Shown: piece after piece, positions 1 to 7,000 of the stretch
Position numbering within the stretch: the stretch's first letter is position 1
Layout: every line of letters begins with the position of its first letter
Source: Geobacter sp. UBA6802
GTDB taxonomy: Bacteria; Desulfobacterota; Desulfuromonadia; Geobacterales; Pseudopelobacteraceae
Assembly: GCA_002452325.1 (NCBI GenBank)
Contig: DKFG01000298.1
Coordinates: forward strand, 674-11,607
Length of the DNA: 10,934 nt
Direction: 5' to 3'
The notes under the pieces: model-generated
The model's database searches: none
What the model saw: the letters and a program-made list of their open reading frames with translations, nothing else
What the model was told of the DNA's origin: nothing
Program-made: the position numbers and the translations under genes

Positions 1-25
1 GATTCGAACCTGCGACCTACGGCTT
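1..25 (-). other. Left att core: internal part of tRNA-Arg 3' half
   Basis: Read on the minus strand, this is the 3' side of an anticodon stem (AAGCCGT), a variable loop (AGGTC), a T stem (GCAGG) and the T loop TTCGAAT(C). With the fragment at the right window edge it completes a tRNA 3' half ending in GCCA. The rebuilt piece closely resembles bacterial tRNA-Arg(UCU) as I recall it, including discriminator G and acceptor strand AGGGGAC. Similarity to that tRNA stops just inside position 25, where phage coding sequence takes over, as expected at an attachment core. The anticodon itself is not in the window, so the isotype is inferred. Confidence 0.7.
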
Positions 26-1030
26 GCAGGTGCCGCTGCCCATTACGAACCACAGTATGCAGTTATCAACCTGACCAAGATGGCCGGAGCCGGTCATCTG
101 TTCCATGAGTGGCTGCACGCCATGGATAACTACTTTGCCCGACAGGACGGCAGGGCCAAGTCTGAAAAGGTTGTCAACAAGCGGGGCGACCTGGTGTATC
201 CGGCTGAAAAGAACGATATGGTCAGTGACGGATTCCGTGCAAAAGGTTCTGGTGTGCGCCAGGAGGTGCAAGACGCCTTTCTGAATCTGATGGAAACCAT
301 CTGGTACAAGACAGAAGAGTACGTCGAAGATACGGAAAAGGCAGAGCGGTTTGTCAGCCGTTCGCTGGAGGATGTTACCCGGCAGTTGGAAGACATCCGC
401 CGGAACATTGAGCGCGAGCGCCAGTATGGGGCCAAGAAGAAACCGGCCACAGCCGACCAGCTGGCACGGTTTGACGCTATTGCAGAGAAGCTGAAAGACC
501 CCCAAGGGCAGACGGTCGAGTGGCGGCACATGATCGGCATTAACCCGGACAAGCCGATCAAGCGCGGTAATCTGGGGCAGAACCGATGGACCAATGATAC
601 CTTTGAAGAGCTTGGGGCGCTGCTGAGGGAGATAACCGGCAGAGCAGGGTTTAATGCGGAAGGCAACAGCGAGCTGAACTATCTGGTGAGTCGCGTGCGG
701 GATCTGCACAACCGTCATGCCATGCTGCAGGAAGCCCGAAACCGCGATACCAAGACCAAGAAGCTCCCGACAGCGTTCCGTCAGGAAGCGTACAAGATGG
801 ATCAGGGCCGGGTGGGCGACTACTGGACTGAGAAGTGGGAGATGCTGGCGCGGGCAGGGTCGGCCTACATCGAGGACAAACTGTCGTCGCTGGGGCAGCG
901 TAACGACTTCCTGTCGTTTGGATCGGAAAACAAATACTATCGGCTGTTTGGCGTAATGCCCTTCCCTGAAGGCACGGAACGCGAGGCGATTAACAAAGCC
1001 TTTGACAACCTCTTTGCCACCATCAAGACA
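2..1030 (+). other. LPD1-type domain with HEWLH motif (N-terminally cut)
   Basis: The segment opens with INLTKMAGAG and HEWLHAMDNYF, then has a variable helical middle, then the closing block DYWTEKWEMLARAG, DKLSSLGQRNDF and PFPEGTEREAINKAFDNLF. This order matches the large polyvalent protein-associated domain LPD1 as I know it. H9, E10 and H13 form an HExxH pair, and E254 in the WEMLARA block is a plausible third metal ligand. The domain runs out of the window at its N-terminal side, interrupted by the tRNA-like core. Confidence 0.75.
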
Positions 1031-4000
1031 AAAGAGACAGATAAAGGTGTTGCGCTGTATGCCAGCATGGACGAAAATACTCATCAGATAGACACTGAAG
1101 GAGTAGACAATGAAACTGATGCACCCGACACAGGCGCTGATGCTGGAGAGCGAGACGGAAGAGCAATACCAAAAACGGATGCAGAGCTACGGCAGGCCAT
1201 CGCCTCAGCAGGCGGACTTGCTGAAGCGCAAGCGGATCAAGTTGTAGTTGCCGATACTGCCGAGCAGCTGCAGCAGATTGCTGCGCTGTTTGGCAAGCAA
1301 GTGGTGATGTACCAGATGCCGAAGGACGGCAACGACCCTGGCGGCTTCTGGGATCCTGCCCTGCAGGACTACATCTTTATCAGCACCAAAGCGCCACAGC
1401 CTGAACTGGTGATGCTGGGTCATGAGCTGATGCACGCGCTGAAGCGGGAGGCACCGGACCTTTACAAGGTACTGTTGCGTCTGCCGCTTACCCAGAAGAT
1501 CATTGACCAGACCCGACAAGCTGCAGAGCGTGCGTATGGCCGTAAGCTGTCCGGCCCGGCGGTAAAGGAAGAGGCATACGGTAATTACCTTTCTGCCAAG
1601 TTTGCCGACTTCAAGTTCTGGGAGGCGCTTTCCCGCCAGAACCCGACTGTCTTTGAAAAGGCGATCTCTGTTGCCCGTGCCCTGGTTAAGCGGGTGCTGG
1701 ATACCATCGGCGGGAAGTACAAGACGGACAGCTACTTTGACGACATCCGCAAGGCTGACCGGGTCCTGACCAACGTGGTGTCAAGCTATGCCTCCCGCGT
1801 GGGTAACGGAGCGATGAAACGGATCAACGCGCAGATTGATGTTGAAGTAAAGCAGTTGGTACAGCAGGGCAATGATGCTACACTTGCGGCAGAGAACGAC
1901 AAGGGGGCAGCCAATGAGCCTGAAGAAATCAGACGATTCCGAGAAGCACTTGCCGAATACGACGGAGTTAACATCGAGTCCGGGGCAATCCTTGCCGACG
2001 ACCCAAAAGGAGCAGGATTCAGACTCGTCAGAGAGCTGGCAGAAAGATTGGGACGACGTGTTGTCTTCTACAAGCCAGACACCCAAGGGCTACTTCTGCT
2101 ACCGCAAGGAGCGGTCTACGGTAGCAACAACATAATCTACATCAACAGTGAGGCCAGCGACCCGCATCTGTTGATTCTGGGTCATGAACTGGTTCATTCC
2201 ATCCGCAAGAACGACGAAAAGCTGTTTAAGCGACTTGTGGCAACGGTCCAGCCACTTCTTAAAAACTACACCGCTTACAAAGAGCGGATGCAGAAAGTTG
2301 ACCCCAAGCTTACCAACAGTGGCATTGTAGAAGAGTTTCTTGGCGACTTCATTGGTGAGCAGTTCATCGACACCAAGTTCTGGGATCGGATTAACCAGAA
2401 AGACCCAGGGCTTTTCAGAAACATGCTGGATGCCATAGCACGGATTCTGAACAAGATATTCAACGCCGGATACCCCCTGACTCATGCCCGCAACTACCTG
2501 GCCGATCTTGACAAGGCCCGCGAGATTGCCGTTGACTTTATCAGTATGGCCTCCCGCAGTAAGAACAATCCGTACCAGCCGGGTGATGAAGCGATTAAGT
2601 TGTTGTCCGCCTGGCACGGTTCGCCCCATGACCATAACAAGTTTGATATGAGCAAGGTAGGCACTGGCGAAGGGGCACAGGCTTATGGGTTCGGACTGTA
2701 CTTTGCGGGTAATCGCGAGGTGGCGGAGTGGTACAAGAACGCATTGTCGGAACCAAAAGAAATAGTCGTTTTCCCGTTTGGCGATGATGCTGAATATGAA
2801 AGGACAAATAACGGATGGTCAGGCACGAATGGTTATGAATTGAATGGAGCTGATGCCGTAGCAGCAGATGTTCTTGCTGATGGCATAAACCTTGATATCA
2901 AGATTAAGTACGCTGAGCAAGAAGGTGAAAATTCGGTATGGATAACTAACAGAGATGTACCATTAAGTCAGGCGAAGGAAGCAAAACAGATCATTGATGG
3001 TGGCGAGATTGAACACGTAACTAGAAACGGTCGCCTCTACCAGGTAGAACTTGCCCCTGCTGAAGATGAATACCTGCTGTGGGATAAGTCGCTGTCTGAG
3101 CAGAGCGAGAAGGTGAAGGAAGCAATCGGCCAAATTGTCGATGAGCAAACTAGCATTGATGATGGAGATTCTCGACTTTGGAAACTGTCATGGTCGATGA
3201 AGTCGTCACCTGAGTTCGTCACTGGCCGTCAAATTTACGAGGCCGTTGCCGATCAGGATGGGCAGCAATACGCATCCGAATGCCTGCACTCCCTAGGTAT
3301 CCGTGGCATTAAGTATCTGGATGGCAACAGCCGCAACCGCCCGATGAAGGACATCAAGAAGGCTTTCCTTGCGGAGCTACCGCAAGATGCTGATTTCAAT
3401 GATGTGATGGAGTTGATCGGAACTGGTAAATTCAACACAGATCAAGAATCATTCCTTAAAGCGCTGGAAACTGATGATTGGCTGGGCTTCGACTACCCGG
3501 CGCAGGCCATCAGTGCAGCATTGGGCAATGACCTTAATGGCTTTGATCCAAGCCAGAAACTGCGTGATGCTGTGCAGCAGCTTGCAAAAGATCAGCAGTT
3601 TAACTACGTCATTTTTAATGATGCTGATGTTGAAATTGTGACCAAGTTCTCCCTCAACTCCGCCCCCGAATCCTTCACCGGCCTAAAGGTAGCCGCTCTT
3701 GAAAAGGCGTTTGCCGGGGTACCGTTCAAGCAGGGGATTGAACTGGTGCAGTCGGTGGATGAGATACCGGACAAGGTGAAGGCCGATGCAGCAAAGGCCG
3801 GGGTGCAGCCCTGGAACATCGAGGCGTTTGTGCATGACGGCAAGGTGTGGCTGGTGGCGGAGAACTTCAGTACTGTCAGTCGGGCTGAGATAGTGGCGCT
3901 AGTTCATGAGGTGGTGCATTTCGGCCAGATAGACGAACTCGTCAACCTGGCGGTTGACTGGTATAAGAACAGCCCTGATACCGAGTTTAAACAGGCAGCA

Positions 4001-7000
4001 CAGAAGCTGCTGCAGGAAGAGGCTGAAAAGCGCAGGCTTGATCTGAATAAGACTGCTGATTACCGCGTGGCCGTGCAGGAAGCAACCGCACGGCTGGCAG
4101 AGAGTATGGCAGCCAAAGGGGTAAAGCCGGGGGTGGTGCTGAAGCTGGTCAACCATCTGCGCAAGCTGGTGCGCAAGGTGTACGGCAGGCTGAAAGTGAC
4201 GGATCAGGAGTTGGCCGGTGCCGTGGTTGAAATGCTGCGGGTTGGTGAGAGGCGGTTGGAACAGCAGGCAAATGATGCTACACTGAAAGCTGACAAAGCT
4301 AAGGAGGTAGCAAATGAGCTGGTACAAAGTGATCAACAACGAGTTGGTGCTGGACCCGGACAACATCAATCCCAAGGTATGCACAACGCTGCTGATAAGC
4401 TCACTGGATCGTATGAGAATAAACTTGGACAATTACAAGCCGAACTTGAACGTAAGTTTGGAAGAAAAGTGGATGTTGTACCAGGCAGACCACCCGAAGA
4501 CGCAGCCGGTATCAGAGCCATTGCCGATGCTTTTGGCAGAGAAGTAATCTATTTCAAGCCGGGTACTACTGAATCTCCTGCCAATACCATCACGGCTGTA
4601 GCGGTTGACAACCATACTATCTTTATTCGGGAACAAACTGATAGGCCAAAGTTGGCTATACTTGGTCACGAGTTGCTGCATACCATCAGAAAAGACCCTG
4701 AAGGCGCAAAGTTCTATGAAGAGCTATATAATGCACTTGTACCTCTCATGGACACCAAGCAATATAGCAAGTTGGCACGGACGAAGATTGAAGACGGATA
4801 TTGGGACGATGCAAAGGATGACAGCGCAAATCTGGATATAATCACCGAAGATGTGTTGGCAGATTTTATTGGTGACAACTTCACTGATTGGAACTTCTGG
4901 GAAAAAGTATCAAATCAGAACCTGCCACTTGTTGACCGCATTATGTACTTGCTTGAATCTCTTATTGAGAAAGCTATGTCGGCGGTAAAGCGCACTGACG
5001 GATTATTCCCTGAGTTGCAAAAAGCACAGCAGATAGCAGCTGACTTTATCAGCAAGCAGGCGCAATTCGATACCCTCTTTTCCCTCCGCTCCCGCGTGGC
5101 TGAAGCTGCCGACGCTTTCCCCTGGGAGCAGGTAATCCCCAACACCCGCGAGGCATGGCTACGCACCATCAACCCGCTGGACTGGTCACGCGGCTATCGT
5201 ATGCTCCAGGAGTATGCCCCTGATCACGTCAAGGCGCTGTTCGGTGCCATTGGCGGCAATCCCTATTTTCAGGCAGAGCGTGACCCGGCCAAGCTGCCGT
5301 TTGTGCAGGCCGGTGAACAGCGCGAAATTACCAAGATGCAGATTATGCTGGATATGCTGGGGTACCAGCCCGGCAAGGAAGATCTGCGCGGATGGAAAGA
5401 CCGGACCATTGACTTCTTTACCAAATGGCAAAGCGGGCAGGAGTCAACTGATTGGGAGGCGTTGAGTCAGCGCAAGTTTGCCTTGACCAAGATCCAGCAG
5501 AAGGCACTGGACAAGATCTTTACTGAAGGCGATGTAATGGGCAGCGAGTATGCCAGCCTTGCAGTTGCACGGACGAATCCTCGCCTACGGAATACTCCCG
5601 GTCTGGATGGGCCGGTGTTCAACCTGTACCGCGATATCCGCGACCACCTGAAGAAGGTGCAAGAGGTTAGGCTAAAGTGGATGGAGCATCTGATGATGCA
5701 GATTCCCGATATGACCGACCAAGAGCGGGACAGCCATATCAGCGACCTGCGTAACCGGATGGCAAACGTGCGCGGCTGGATGCCCCGTGATCATGGCGAG
5801 GGACGCTACCAGGCTGCGGTGCATCATCTGTTTACCGCTGAAGAGATGAATGAGGACTGGATCAGTCAAGAACTGTTTGACAAGGACGGCGAACCTGCAG
5901 GCGCTCAGTATATCCTGCCCTACTATCCGGGTAATCAGGCTATGGAGGTGATCGAAAACCGGATCAAGGAAGGTTGGAGCGAGGCCAAGGCCAAAGTCAC
6001 CACCACCGACCGGGGCCATGTGGTGATCACGATCAAAGGCGATACTGACGGCGCCATGGAAGATATTACGGTTGCGCTTGATGAGGCGCTGGAGGACAAA
6101 GAGCAGCAAGTAATGGTTTATATGCGGCGCTTTGGCAGTGAAGGCAATGCGCGGGATCATGCCGAGAAGCAGCTGAAAAAGGATTTAGAAAAGCACATGC
6201 CGCGTAACTATAAAGACGGCAGGCGCTACAAGGTAAGCCACCGGGTTGCTGATGATCTGACTGAAGACATCTTTCAGGCTATGAAGGGTGACATGGCTAC
6301 CGAGCGGGCGCTGAAGGCGGCACTGCAGAAAGCCCTGAACCGTGGCGAGATTGACAAGCAAGAGTTTGACGAACTGAACAAGGAGTTGGTGCGGGATACA
6401 GCCGAAGTGTTGATGGGCCGTGGCGCTGGTCGGTATCAGATTCGCCGGGCACCGTTCCTGATCGAAGGGTATGAGACTGAAGAGGTGATGAGTCTGTACC
6501 AGGATTACATGATGGGCACTGCCGGTATGCTGTCAAAATCAGCATACGCCATGGAGCAGTACCAGCATCTTGAAAAAGCCGATGCCAAAGTAAAGCCGTG
6601 GGCTGAAGAGTACGTGTTTGACAATCTGCGCAACATGGGGGCCGGTGACCGGTTTAGCGGCGATATGCGGGCCTTTGCGTCGCTCTGGTTCATGGGCTTC
6701 AAGATTTCATCCGCCCTGATCAACAGCACCCAACCTTACACCCAGGGGGTTGCCGAGCTGGGCCGCAGGATCGACAAGGGATCAGCCCTGAAGCGGATTG
6801 CCGGGGCACAGAAGTCAATCCTGACCGGCAAGTTGTCTGCTGACGAGAGGCAGCTGTTTGACGGCACCGTGTATAAGGTGCAGGAGATGCAGACTGCCCT
6901 GGCCGAGGTATCGGGCCACAACGAGGGCAGCTACACCAAGGCAAGCAAGACGCTGCACGGTCTTACCAGCAAGAGCCTGGCAATCTTCCAGAAGGTTGAG

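Noticed and set aside
80..82. ATG at 80 as the true start of the polyvalent gene
   Set aside because: There is no Shine-Dalgarno sequence upstream, and conserved LPD1 residues continue before it, so it is an internal methionine of a truncated gene.
17..1084. Long antisense open frame of 355 codons on the minus strand opposite LPD1
   Set aside because: It lies entirely opposite well-conserved coding sequence, shows no recognisable domain, and is explained by the G/C-ending codon bias of the sense gene.
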